From assembly GCA_963514095.1 (NCBI GenBank), contig OY741280.1, positions 16,763,663 to 16,827,662 on the forward strand: DNA of 64,000 nt, written 5' to 3'. The stretch is from Eutrigla gurnardus (lineage: Eukaryota > Chordata > Actinopteri > Perciformes > Triglidae). A program made the translations under genes and the position numbers. The notes under the pieces are model-generated. The model was given only the letters and a program-made list of their open reading frames with translations, searched no databases and was not told where the DNA came from. Positions 12,716-24,983 of this stretch are shown here, piece after piece. Each line of letters begins with the position of its first letter. Positions within the stretch are counted from its first letter, which is position 1.

Positions 12716-12969
12716 TTCTTGTTAAATTCAGTTTGATATTGACTGATTTCAGATCAGTCATCAGGCCCTTTCCTTGACACCACACCTCACCACACGTTAG
12801 CATTTGGACCAGTCTGAAGGACAAAGTTTGCACCAGCCTAAAGCGACCAAAAACCTGTTTGTTTGAACGGAACCAAGCAGAGATGCCGAACATGACATCA
12901 GCGGGAAAAAATTGAACTTTTTTTCTTATTTTGTGAAGTTTGGAGGTATAACAGACATGCTACGCTTGC

Positions 12970-13400
12970 ATTTCAGATAAAGGCCCCCTGATCAGATCGT
13001 GGTTGTCTATCGCACAAAGCAAAGCCGGATTAGCGGAGTCACTGAGAGAAAACTAGCCGTTCCTCCAACGAACGACACCTGTAACACTGCTGTTAACGGC
13101 TGCTCCATCTCCGCACTGTACTTATCAAGCTTTTTCCGGAGCGGCTGTGGAAAGCCGATCTAGCAATCGCTCGCCGCCCCCAACTCCCACTATCTCACTC
13201 AACGCGACCCATAGCAGCCCCCGCCTAAGATGAGCCCTTCGAAGGGACGCCGAACGGCACTTTGTGTTGACTGAAGCGCACCGATCCTCGCCACACTTGG
13301 CTACTTAGCAGTTGAACGTGGCCTCGAGATCGGTCGGGCTATCTGTTCACGTCGACCGGCTGACAGCCGGGTAGCTCCTCGACAGAACGGAGGGAATATT
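12970..13400. other. CpG-dense intronic patch
   Basis: CpG dinucleotides are much denser here than in neighbouring intron (for example AATCGCTCGCCG, GACGCCGAACGG, CTCGAGATCGGTCGG, CACGTCGACCGG). It contains a 12-bp palindrome CCCTTCGAAGGG near 13237. It carries no convincing coding frame. It could be an orphan CpG island, an alternative promoter or an enhancer. Confidence 0.35.
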
Positions 13401-13668
13401 CAGCAGCGTCTTTTTTTCCCTCCCATAAGCCCCGAGAGAGCGTTTACTTATCGGTGGGCACAGACCCCTATCAACGGCCTTGCTCCGGCGCACCGCGAGC
13501 AGAGGAGTGTCGGGGGAGAGAGGGAAAGGACGAGGAGAGAGAAAGAAAGAGGACGAGGCGGGGAAAAGAGGCTCTCTGGGAGGTTTTGATATGTACTCAA
13601 GAACATACATGGCTACTCCACCGGCTAATGCCGCACTCCTTGAACACATCTGTGTGTGGGGTGGGAGT

Positions 13669-13685
13669 GGGGGGGGGGGGGGGGG
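13669..13685. repeat. G17 homopolymer
   Basis: Seventeen consecutive G within a G-rich run beginning near 13650; a purine-rich stretch (13500-13580) lies just upstream. It may form a quadruplex and is a likely sequencing-error site. Confidence 0.95.
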
Positions 13686-16095
13686 CCGGCTTATGGGCTT
13701 CAGGGAGTAAATTCCTCACTCTCTCCCTCGTCCCTTGAGACTCATTCTGCTGCCTGTAGATAAGCGTGGAATTCAGGCTCGGTGGCAGGCGTGCCGAGGT
13801 GAAACGGATGCCGTGGCTCCGGCTCAGGCGGACCCGCGGCGATAAACCTGCAGAGCCGGCCAAGACCGAGGCCCCCGCCAGCGCCCGCCGTCCGTGGAAG
13901 CTTATAAAACAATATTAACATTCTTATAACAGACAAACCAGCCCGGCTTTTGTGAACCGCACAGGCCAAAAAAAGAAGAAATATACGGGCTCTAACAATG
14001 TCGGGATGATCCTGTGAGCTGCGTGGGCTTTATTACGCGTGTTGGCCCGAGCCGGCGCTGGCGAGATACCCCCCAGCTACCGAACACAATGCTGTCTCCT
14101 CTCTATACGTCACAAACCAAAGCACAGTCACTTCTTATTACAATTAGAGTAATGGGACAAGGTGGCCCGACGGTACGTTGGAAGTGTGCGGGTGGTACAG
14201 CGGAAGAGGAGGGAGATCAACACTCGAATGAAAGGATTTGACAGCACTTGTCCCTCAGCGAGGAGGTTCAGACGCACTAAGGGAGGAGGAGGAGGAGGAG
14301 GTGGGGGGGTCGACTTCCTTCCTATATAATAACAAGCCATAAAAAGAAGCTCTAAAGTCGCTGCTGAAGGAGGTGGCGATGGCGGTTTACATCACATCTC
14401 TGTGAGTGTTATTCCAGCGGCGGCAACAATTTAAGCATAATTTGCTTATTTGCACAGTGAAAAACAAGGATGAAGGGCAAGGCTGTGAAAGCGGTGACAA
14501 ACAACACTAAAGATGTTATTTTTTTTTACAAAAAAGGGATGGGAAATAAAGAAGGTAAGCAAAATGTCATGGAGCTAACAAGCTCTGTCATACCCTCTAA
14601 TTCATTACCAACTGCCGCTTGTATTGTTTTCACCTTTGCGAGTCTACGTGTGCGTCATTGTGGCGATGGAGTCACAACCGTGCAACATGCGGTCACCAAA
14701 CTTTACAAATGCGTAGTTGAGATCAAAATGAAGGCCATGATGGAAGATCTCCGAGCAAGGGAAAAAAAGTGGGAAGGTAAGACGGTCTCTAGTTTTATTT
14801 CTCTTCACACAAAAAAAATGGGAAACAAAAAAATGAATCATGAAAGCCTCGGCGAGTTAATAATGCAGACCCTATTTAATTGGATACCATTAAATTGTGC
14901 AGCTGTTCCCGGTATTGTGTCCGTCTGCTCGACATACAGTAGTTCTCCACATGTGGTCTTTTCCAGTGAGGCTGCACGTACTGAAGAGCCACATATTTGG
15001 TCAACCGCTCCCAGCAGCTAGAAATCTATATTATTACAGCAACGGATATTTCTATCATTGATTAATCCACTTTTTATTCCCATGATTCATAGTTTAACCT
15101 TTTCTGGGGTCTATAAAATGACTTGCATGGCTGGTAGAGCTACAGTCCTGGTCCAGTAGGCCAGTCCTGGTCTACGTGTTCCTTCATGTGGCCTTGATGA
15201 CCCCGTTAAACCCATTGCTCTCACATAAAGTTGTCCTGTAAACTTCAAGTGTTGTTTTCTGACTTTTTCCCTTCTCTGTGCACCTTGGAAGTAGGTGAAT
15301 TTGTTTCAGAAATCCAGACCGCTTGATCCGTCCTGATCAGACTTACCAAGCAACAAGCAAGCAACAACGCAACGATCCGACTAACAAGTATGTGGTCTGA
15401 GCAGGAGGCTGTGTTGTTTTCAGGATTACTGAGCAGATAAAGTACGAGAACATTGCTTCGCATGATTGATCTGTTAAGTCTGAAGGTTCACAGACACAAT
15501 TGTTAAAAGTCATCATGGGGATAATTAATGTATCATCCTTAGAAACACAACACGCTCTTGTTGGTTTTGGTCTTTTCATGGGATTTGTCAGGGATAAGAA
15601 AAATACAAAACAACCACAATCAAGGATCAAGTTGTCTGACAATTAAAAAGAAAAAAGGAAAAGCAGTGTTTTGTCTCAGAAACCCAGAGATTTAGTTAAA
15701 ATGAGAAGCTCTAACCAGGGCAATGGCTCTATTGCATACATACTGTACATGTGCATAAAATATTCTGAAGTACTGGTTTGTTTTCCTTAATACCTATAAT
15801 TCACCTGCAGCACCGTACGCCAGCAGTCCGACTACAGTGACTCTGATTAGAGCGGTAAACACTTGGTTCTTTGCATGGCAGACGGTGCCTTCACATCCGG
15901 CCTCCAGTCAAATGGGGGAGGGGAAAAAAACAACAGAGCGGCGCGGTGAGAACGGTGCTGCTTCCTAATGCTGATGAAAAACCAGGCGGTGTGGGAGGGC
16001 GAGCAACCAACGGAGCAGGGTTAACATGAGCGAGAGCAGGGGAGGCATGTGGAAGGGGGGTGTCGTAGGTGTGTCGCGGTAGAGCCCCCCGCGAA
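13686..16095. other. Intronic segment, no gene seen
   Basis: A GC-rich block runs to about 14120, a (GGA)n run lies at 14281-14301, then AT-rich drift follows. The longest frame (14470-15021, + strand, 183 codons) is Lys/Thr/Ser-rich with no domain or flanking splice signals. Nothing else is recognised. Confidence 0.45.
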
Positions 16096-16138
16096 CGCCG
16101 CCGCCGCCGCCACCACCACCACCACCACCACCACCACC
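16096..16138. repeat. (CCG)n(CCA)n trinucleotide repeat
   Basis: About five CCG units run directly into nine to ten CCA units. A 17-base A run follows at 16277-16293. Confidence 0.95.
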
Positions 16139-18440
16139 TCGACCACTTTGTCTGACTGATGAGTTCAAACGGGACATGGTAATAGCCTGTCTCCGACATT
16201 CCCCCAACCATAAATCTCCCTCCGAGGAAAAAAATGGGAAAGCAATCAGGTGGGAAGAAGGTTTACTGTGTGTGTGAAAAAAAAAAAAAAAAACGGACAA
16301 TGAGAGAGCATGTAGTTGTGCCAGAAGAGGAGCGGCCGCGCAATTTTGGTGAAATCTCAAGACGGAAGCCACGAGCGAGCGCCTCCCCGAGATGATGAGT
16401 GGCCACTCCAAGCACTTGAGATATGAAGCTTGTTTTAGTGCGCATCAAAAAATGAAGCTGTCGCTCTCGCCGGGCACTTAATATGATTAAAGAGTGAGAG
16501 ACAATAGAAAGCCTTGCCCTTTTCTTTGAAGTAGTTAAACCATTAAACTGGGCAAGAAGAGTTATTCTGGGGAGACTTTTGGCAGGCGGGAGCGGGTGGA
16601 GAGTGGCCAGAGATTTAAAGGCTTTCCAGTGAGAGAGGTGGAGTTGGAGAGCGATGCGTGGCCAGAGGAGTGCCGGGGGTATCGATCCGACCCTGACCTC
16701 TTCCTGTTTGTCATTCAGCGCGTTATCGCAGGCGGTGCATTAACAAATATCTCCACACCCGCTGTCAGGCTACGGTAACTGCTAAAGGTGCCGGAGTGCA
16801 GCGCTCGGATCCGCGAGGCCGTGCATGCGCTCGTGCACGTGGAGCCTCGAGGGGCCCCGGGATGCGGGGGCCTCCTCGTCAGAAGCACAATGCGGCCTGT
16901 GTGCTCGGGGCCGCATTGGAGCGTCGGGCGCTGGGCGGGTCTGCCAAACAGCCGGCTGCAACACTGGGGCAAATGAAGTCGGAGTTTATTGAACGGGGAG
17001 GGAGATGACGTTTATTATACGGTGCGGTGACAGAGCGAGGGTGGGGGGGGCAGGTGATGAAGGGGAGTGCTAGCTCCGCCGCTAGCCAGTTACTGTGCTA
17101 GCGTGCATCTCACAGCACACAGGCTGTTTTCAGATTCATGTTAACCCGGCTACCGAAATCACAAATGTGAATGACGTAAAGAAAATAAGCCATCACACAC
17201 TCCCTCCCTCCTCCTCGGCGGGGCGGCCCGTGCCAGTCACAACAGCGGACGCCGTGACCGCCGAGGTTCCAGCGAGCGGCGTGGGAGAAAGTACGGCGGC
17301 CTTCAAAGCTCTGTTTGTCTGCAAACAGTCCGCGGAGAGCAGACCAAACAGCCTCCCACAGGCTGCCTGAACCCATCTACAGACCACACGCCGGTGGAAG
17401 GAGAGGGAGGAAAGATGCTTTTTGATTTGGATTTTTTTTTTTTGGGAGGAAGAACAGGGCGGCAGCAGAGAGCATTTATTTTTTATTTTTTTTATATCTT
17501 ATCTTTCGGCCTAGATACGGCGACGCCTCTAAAATATCGACTCCAGCCGGGGAAGCGGTTGCCCTTTGCATTCGGTTTATATGCAAATGCACCCAAACAA
17601 GTGGGAGGAAGTTAACCAAGCATGAGTGTAATGTGCAATAATGCAGTCTATTTCATTACCATTGTGTGGGCATGTAAGCAAATATGTATGTTAATTGAGG
17701 ACCCTGTCATTTCCTCTGTGAGCTTTGAAGGTTGCTAATTTGCAAGCGGTGTACAGTACATGCATACAAATACACACAGACACTACTGCCTCTACTTCTA
17801 CCTACGACTAATCCAAACACACCAGCTTGTTTTCCTCCAGCCCCCCCCTTCCCCAAAAAACCCAAGAAAACAAAAACAAGTTAAAAACATTGCCTTGAAT
17901 TATTAATTCTCTGCTGCACTAAAATAGGAACCAACAAACGCAGCTTCAAGAATGACAGACAGATCCAGACGCACAAGAAATTTGCTATATATACACAATA
18001 TATTTTTATAGTCCCCATCTGTAATTTAGACGCCTACATGACTCTGCACTCTGCAGTGCCTTTTTAAATGGCATTTCCCTCAGAATGTAAATGTCTGTTC
18101 AACTTTTTAACAGAAACAGATTTGCCCTTCCATTCAGTTTCCCTTTGTCTCTTTGAGTTTCTTATCCCCCCCCCCCGTCTGTTCTTCCCTTCTTTACATC
18201 TGAGCCGATAATCTCTCTTCTTGGCAGACAACGAGGGATGAAAGTGTCTCTTTATTCGCGTCGCTGAAAGACGTCCATGAGAGGAACAACGGTGGTCCTT
18301 TGACGGCGGACCCTGCCTCTTATTTACACATGTTTGCTATATGTTGGGGAGCCCGCTTGTGCGTGCATTCGGCCGTCATTGATATGCCGAGCATGGTCGC
18401 TCTGCCTGCCTTCGCCAGTTCTCACGCCCCACCCAACCTC

Positions 18441-18441
<1 letters not shown>
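16139..18441. other. Intronic segment with CpG-rich patches, no gene
   Basis: CpG-containing stretches lie at 16320-16400, 16600-17060 and 17200-17350, and AT-rich sequence follows from 17600. No splice-flanked coding frame is recognised. Poly-C runs near 17840 and 18167-18176 and a T-rich run near 17430-17495 are present. Confidence 0.4.

Positions 18442-18472
<31 letters not shown>
18442..18472. repeat. (AC)n microsatellite
   Basis: About 15 AC units followed by GAAGAAGAAG. Confidence 0.97.
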
Positions 18473-18475
<3 letters not shown>

Positions 18476-21400
18476 GAAGAAGAAGGGGAAAATGTTTTCT
18501 TACCTAGATGATGTTTGTTGGTCGGCGTGGACGATGGGTTCAGGCAGGAGGGGAGAGAAAGAGAGGGAGGGGGGGACACAAGGAGAAAGCTTGATTAGTG
18601 GGAGTTCAGTGTTCGTAACCTCTTCTACGGCGAGTTAAGCTGCTGCTTCTTGTTCGGCTCAAACAGGTTGATGCCGGGAGTTTGCCTTAACAAATCCACC
18701 CCCCCACGTTTCCCAGAGGTCGGCGAGGAAGACGCCACCTCTTCCCTATTCATTCCTCCATGTTTCACTTTGAGATTCTCTTGGGCTGAAAATTTCACGT
18801 CGCAATTAAACTCGGCCAAAATAATTGCCATAATAATCATCAAACAATATGCTAAAAACATATTGGAATCACTTTACCTCACATTTTGACACAAGAACAA
18901 TTTATTTTTTGTGAATATCATAAAGGAGAAATTAAAACAATTTGAAAAATAGCTAAATTGTGTTATTTTCCACGTCTCTACCATGACAGCTCACGTGTGA
19001 TGATATTCCCAATTATCCCCAGAATGGAAATCCAGTGCGATCTGAGAGGTCTGAGCGATCTGGTCCCATCCCCGCTCTCTGTTCCTCCTCTCATCTCCTA
19101 CTGGACCTCCACTCATGAACCCACCATCTCCTCTTTTCTCCTCAGCCTCCTATTCCCCGCTCCCTCACCGCTTGTACCGGGCAGACAGAACACCCCCAGT
19201 GGGAAGCAGCCAGGCACCGGTGAAAACCCCCAATTAGAAACAAGCATGTGGGCCTCTTTTACGAGCGCTCCACATGACAGAGGTGACCCTTCCGCTACAC
19301 CTTTTGCATCGTTTTATTCTCTCCCTTTCCTGTCCTCCCTCTCACCAACCCCCGCGGGATGTACATCAGAAACCCAGAGGCACGGGTCAAATACAGGGGT
19401 GGATCGGGGGTGGGGGGCTGAACAGATAAGCTAAAACGACTGAGACGGTAACCACAGGAAATAAAATGTGCTACGTTTTGTGTTTTCTTAAGAATGAAAT
19501 GCACGTTTGCCAGCTTGTTCCTTCCTCCTGCAAAGAGGATGTTGCCTCTGGCCTCGAGCGTCATTGAGTGCAGTTATTTGCACTACAGCAATCTCATTAT
19601 TCCTTACTTTCAGCAGTAACCTGATTTCTGAGGCATGCGAGCAGGAAGCCTGGCTTCCTTTTACAGGTTAAGAGATTAAGGAAAAAACCTCGTCATCACA
19701 GGCAGGTTTCAGCTGGAGAACTTGGGCGTTTACTGTACAGATTAATGTGGTTTAATTAAGCATGTGGATGGGAAAGAAATCAGGGATTGTTGGGATATTT
19801 TTCCAGTTTTGGTCCTGTATTATTTTATTTATTTAGGATATTAAATATCTCTGAATATTCTCTATTTATTTTTATTTATTCTTAGCTGTTCGAGCTAGAA
19901 GTCCCTGCAGGAAACAGAGAATAACAACATAATAATAATAAAATAATAGTAAATAATCACATTTTATATCATGACATTATATAATCATTATATATGTGAA
20001 GGTTATTTGTCAACACATGGCATGATGGAAGCAAACATTAGGATTATTAACCAGCTTAATGTAGATGATTTATTTAGAGTGATTGTCTGAAAGAACAGCT
20101 GATCTGTCTGCTGACGAGGGAAACAGATGATGTAATATTTATACAGCTAAACTTTTTGTGGTATAAATATATTTTCTGTGAAACTGAATCTCATGATAAT
20201 GTCACATGCTGCCCTCACTCACTTCGCCTTCATAAACGATGATAATTATGCTCATGTTTTATAGATTTTGAATGTTCAACACATTTCCAGGTACCAACCG
20301 CTCCGTACTGTAAATATTCCAAAATCTCTTTTTGGGAGACGCCGTTGGCAACGGCAGCCTTTCTCTGAAGGGCCCTGAGCCTACCAATTACTGTAAGTTG
20401 AGGACACTTAGCAGCAGCCCACGGTCTGAAAGTCCCTTTCAAGTCAGCCAGGCAGCCGTTCAGTCAGACATCCAGTCAGCCCGCGGCGACGGGAAAGTTT
20501 CCTGCGGTAAAAACAGGAACTAAGACATCGAGTCAGCTAGCTGAGGAGGCTAGCGTGGCCTCATGGCTTACAGGGGAAAAGGCCCTGTGAGAACAGGCAG
20601 CATTTTCGGTTTCTGCCACATTTTTTTCCTGAATGTTTGAGGAAAAATGCTCATCATCTGATGAATCCAGCTGTTAAAATGTGAGGCTCTGCTGCTTTTC
20701 ATCCTCAATGAGCTCTATTATAATGAAAATAAGGATGATTTACCTTCATAATTGTCTTAATTTTGAATTGTTAACACATACTTTGTGATCAGCTGGGCTG
20801 TATGGGCTGCATGTGAGTCATACGTCTCCAGCAAAGCGCCGGCCCTTTAATCAAACCACACATTATTCCTGCTGTGACAGATCAGACAACGGTAGCAGCC
20901 TCCTGGATTAGGACTCCCCCGTAAATCTCCACGGCGATGGGAACAGCTGCAGCCGAGTGTTAGAACCGACGGCAGCACTTCTGCTTTAAGGCTCCGCTGA
21001 ATGTCACGTCGCCGAGCGCATCGGAGGGAAATTCACGGCCACTAAATATCAAGCTAGCTCCTGTCAATTAACATGCGGGGGGATATATTAGACAGAAGAA
21101 GGCCTGAAGGAGCCGTAACGGGGACCTTAATAGGTTTGCTCTTTGGAAATATGTGCTTGCCGTGTTTATTAGGCCTCCTTGGTGGTGAGCACAGAGCTGG
21201 ATGGCGGTAAAGACTCCGGCCGCCACATTCGCCACCGTGAGTGTCCCGAGAGGGAGGGGGGCGCCGCCGAAACTCACGCCGGTGGAAAGCTAAAGAGAAG
21301 ATAATACGATTGGAAAACAAATAAAGGGCAATGTGCTTTCCTGAAAAGGTTACACAGTTATCACCGAGGTTTCCAACCAGTTTTTGTCAGCGTGTGTGAG

Positions 21401-23373
21401 GCGGGGGAAAGGTTGGTAGTCGTCAGGCCCTGGCGAAGCCCCCCTCCCTCAGGTGTTTTGACATTTTAAGTGGATTTTAGGGCCCACAGCAGCGCCCGCG
21501 GTCGTCTCCACCAGAACCCACCCTGACGTTTTGGCGTGTTCGATGCAGCGTCGGTGTGTAACGCACGTCTTCCTTCCTTCCGCCCGCCGATTTCCAAACT
21601 TCAACACACCAAACACTTTGGTGTCACGCCGCAGAGGGCTGCAGGATGCGTGCGAGGTCGAGGGAGGAAGCCGTGAAGGCCCCGCGCTCGTCACCATGGA
21701 AGAACAAACAGAGACGGTGCCCTTATCAACGGCAACAGAGGGGGAAAGATGTTTGTGTTTTTCAATTAATTACTAAAACACACAGCGCTATCAGGTCAGA
21801 CTAACATTTTCCCTTTTGTTACGACATAATTAGATTCATTTCCCGATTAACTGGATTATATTTGCAAAAAAAAAAAAAAAAAAAACGCCACGGAGCGATC
21901 GTGAGCACGGAATGTTAACGAGCTGTAACCGTGACTCGGTCGCCCTTTGACCGACATTGTCTTTCTTCTGATGCGGCAAAGCATCCCCGTGACCTTTTCG
22001 ACCCCCAGCTTCACTTTATGCATTTAGCAGATGTTCCTCCGGTTACAAAATAAAAACCTCTCGTTTTGGAGTATGGGGAGACATTTGTTACTACAGTTTC
22101 AATACTGATACTTTTACATTATTAAACACAAAAAAATAAAGTGTGTGTAGTCTGGCTGTCTTTATTATCATTAAGGAAGAAAGTATGGACATATATTCAG
22201 CTGTTTTACGGCAGAACAACACACTTTATGGCCCCACTGACTTGCGTTGTCACCGTGACAACCAACAACAACCACCACGTCTGTCCTTTAAACTGTTAAA
22301 AACGACCACAAATAATTCCACTCCTATTCTAATTCTATGGAGCAGACATCCGATGCCAACTTTTTTATAGTTTTTGACACATTTCCGTTCAAAACAACCA
22401 AAAAAAAAGCCTGTGCTCAGCACTGTGTGGAAACGCTAAATCTTTCATCTAAGTAGGTCATTTCAACGGCAGCAGAAAACTATAAATACAAGCGCACATG
22501 TAAGGACATAACCTAGTTAGTCAACAAGGCTGGTCGCCGTAATTGATGCGGCCTTTACAACTGCTCATGGAGCATATTTGATGACATTCACATCAAACAG
22601 TTATATGTATGGCAGTCTGCTGCTGACGCCTCAAATTTCCCGCTTGAAGCACATCAAAGAAATGCCATATAATGTACGTCCATTACTGCTCCCGTTGCAT
22701 TTTGGCCGCGAGCTTCCTGCGAAGCAGCGGAGCGGCTTCCCCCCCCCCCCCCCGACGCTGCTGTCAGACTCCGAATGATAATAGAGCGCTGTGGGGCTGC
22801 ATATCAGCATTTAAGGGTTCTTCCAGTTAACGTGGGAAGCCGAACTTCCTCTTTCTGGGCAGCCGTGCTCAAAAAGCCAGACGCTTTCCTTTCTGTGGAG
22901 AGGCTCCGTCGTGTCTGTGGGGATCTGCGGCAGCGTGAGTAACAACTGGGCAGATTCACCTTCCATCACGGGACGGTTCGGGTGAAATGACGGCATCGGA
23001 GGAATCAGCTGCTCTCACACAACTGGTTCCAGAGATGTACTGAATGCGTCCTGTTGATCGTCACTCTTGGCTTTTTTGCTGCATGTGATATCTAAAAACC
23101 ACAGCTTCCCCCCTGCTGTGAGATACTGTAATGTGTGGGGAAGTCATAACACACCACACGCCTGCCATTTCCTGTTCTGTGTTGATGAGTGTAATGAATA
23201 AAAGGTCAAAACTAGAACATTTGAAGATGAAATGATTCCCCTCTGTTTGTTTAGAAACACAGCTCCTTTCATAACGAGTGTTATAAAGTGCTTTACGCCT
23301 ACAAAAAAGACGATGAAAGCCTTCGAATAAATAAATACAAACGTCATACAAAATCTATGGAAGCCCTGAGAGA

Positions 23374-23376
<3 letters not shown>
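18473..23376. other. Intronic segment, no gene seen
   Basis: AT-rich at 19800-20200. A20 run at 21866-21885 and C15 run at 22739-22753. CpG-containing patches lie at 20880-21060 and 21400-21700. A 158-codon frame (18958-19434) is Pro/Ser-rich without recognisable domains. No mobile element is identified. Confidence 0.45.

Positions 23377-23404
<28 letters not shown>
23377..23404. repeat. (GT)n microsatellite
   Basis: Fourteen GT units; the first of a dense cluster that continues to 24983. Confidence 0.97.
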
Positions 23405-23407
<3 letters not shown>

Positions 23408-23516
23408 GTAAATTTAAGGATTTTAGAGAGATCATGGTGACAAAACCTTTTTTTTCACCTGTCAAAAACACAGGACAGAAAACAATTTGGATCGTAGAAA
23501 CTGGATCAGCAGAGAG

Positions 23517-23538
23517 GTTGTCGTCCATTGAAGGCATC

Positions 23539-23573
<35 letters not shown>

Positions 23574-23602
23574 CGCTGCGACGCCTTCAATGGTTCGACA
23601 AC
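23517..23602. repeat. Inverted repeat enclosing a (GT)13(GC)6 loop
   Basis: The left arm (23517-23539) reads GTTGTCGTCCATTGAAGGC then ATCG. The reverse complement of the right arm (23579-23602) reads GTTGTCGAACCATTGAAGGC then GTCG. The arms therefore pair over about 22 bases with one mismatch and one extra base. Between them lies alternating GT then GC sequence (23539-23576), the best Z-DNA-forming type. The structure could extrude as a cruciform or fold as a hairpin in RNA. Confidence 0.9.
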
Positions 23603-23887
23603 CGCAGGGCCTGAGAAACAACCCCGACAGACTGAACAGAAACTTTCTCCACATGAAAATTCTGTCCACGCAACAAAGAAGGCAAAGGTTGGCTGATTAC
23701 CATTAGAAAAGCACGCTGGCACTGAAACAGAGCCGCCATCTAAAGCCGCTTGAAATTGCAAATTGGGCCGAGGCCTTTTGATTGCGGTATCAAGTCTGAC
23801 ACTTAATTATTGTGTACTTTACATCTATTTATTTGAGAGTGGGAGCTTGGCAGCGAGAGGCTGATCTTAATCTCGCCTGCTCTCGTA

Positions 23888-23891
<4 letters not shown>

Positions 23892-23920
<29 letters not shown>
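23892..23920. repeat. (TG)n microsatellite
   Basis: About 14 TG units. Confidence 0.96.
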
Positions 23921-24034
23921 CTCTGCACATCCTCACCAGGCCTGTCTTGCTACTTTGGAATACAATACAATACAAACAGGAAGTTAAGCCGGGCACTTCC
24001 TGTGCTTTATCCTATCAGACACTTCCTTCTAACA

Positions 24035-24040
<6 letters not shown>

Positions 24041-24065
<25 letters not shown>
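24041..24065. repeat. (TG)n microsatellite
   Basis: Twelve TG units. Confidence 0.96.
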
Positions 24066-24267
24066 TGCTGGCATCCTGTGGGGGTCAGTTAGCGAGCTCC
24101 GCAGGGAGGGCTGCTATAAAAACATCAAACAGCAGCGGCAGACAAACAGTCGGCATCATGGGAGTGAAGAGCGCTTCCACCCCGACTACACAAGAACCAG
24201 AGGAAATCAAAGCATCGGCAAGTTACCCTGCCTCAGCATCAGCAACGCTCCGAACCGAGCAGCCGAA

Positions 24268-24291
24268 TGTGTGTGTGTGTGTGTGTGTGTG
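24268..24291. repeat. (TG)n microsatellite
   Basis: Twelve TG units. Confidence 0.96.
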
Positions 24292-24473
24292 ATCCCTCCC
24301 TGCTTAGCTGTCAGTCCTCAGACACCCAGAGAAGACGAGGCTGGCTGGTGTTTTCAAAGACGAGCCATGTGTGCTTAAGCTGCTGGAGATGACCTGACCT
24401 GGATAGAGGCAGCAGGTGAATAAATAAATAAGTCAACCACATGCTGAGAGGCCTCACACCTCTGTCTGTCTGG

Positions 24474-24478
<5 letters not shown>

Positions 24479-24508
<30 letters not shown>
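24479..24508. repeat. (TG)n microsatellite
   Basis: Fifteen TG units, preceded by GTCTGTCTG-type repeats. Confidence 0.96.
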
Positions 24509-24510
<2 letters not shown>

Positions 24511-24685
24511 AGATGATTATCGATGCAGACATTTTCTATGCATGAGCGAGTGGGAGTATTCTCGCCAGGTTTAGATCAATGTGCTTATGAGGTAAGACGC
24601 AGCAGTATGGTGTGTGTATGTGCGTTTCCTATCAATGTATAATGTGTCTCTGTCCCATATACGTGTGCTGTATGTCTACACAATT

Positions 24686-24687
<2 letters not shown>

Positions 24688-24744
<57 letters not shown>
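24688..24744. repeat. (TG)n microsatellite
   Basis: About 28 uninterrupted TG units. Confidence 0.97.
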
Positions 24745-24746
<2 letters not shown>

Positions 24747-24856
24747 TGCTGCTTCCAGTGGGGCCTGAGGGCTGATATTAATGAAGCATTTCTCTCTGCG
24801 GAGCTCTGTCAGTACAACAAGGCCCCTGACGTGATTAATAACTGCCTTGCTTCCCT

Positions 24857-24983
24857 TGTGTATGTTTGTGTGTGTGAGTGTGTGTGTGTGTGTGTGTAAG
24901 TGTGTGTGTGTGTGTGTGTGTGTGTGAGTCGCCCAGTGTATTTCTGAGTGTAGTATATGATGCAAGTGTGTGTGTGTTTGTTT
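24857..24983. repeat. Imperfect (TG)n arrays
   Basis: TG runs interrupted by TATG, GAG and AAG between 24857 and 24927, with a further short run at 24966-24983. Confidence 0.93.

Noticed and set aside
12740..12760. Inverted repeat TGACTGAT-TTCAG-ATCAGTCA
   Set aside because: Eight-base arms are expected several times by chance in a window of this size, and nothing around it adds support.
14470..15021. A 183-codon + strand open frame with ATG
   Set aside because: Lys-rich and Ser-rich with no recognisable domain; it sits in AT-rich intron with A and T runs that lengthen frames by chance.
23377..24983. Regularly spaced repeats that might suggest a CRISPR-like array
   Set aside because: The repeat units are simple GT microsatellites of varying length with uneven spacers in a vertebrate intron.
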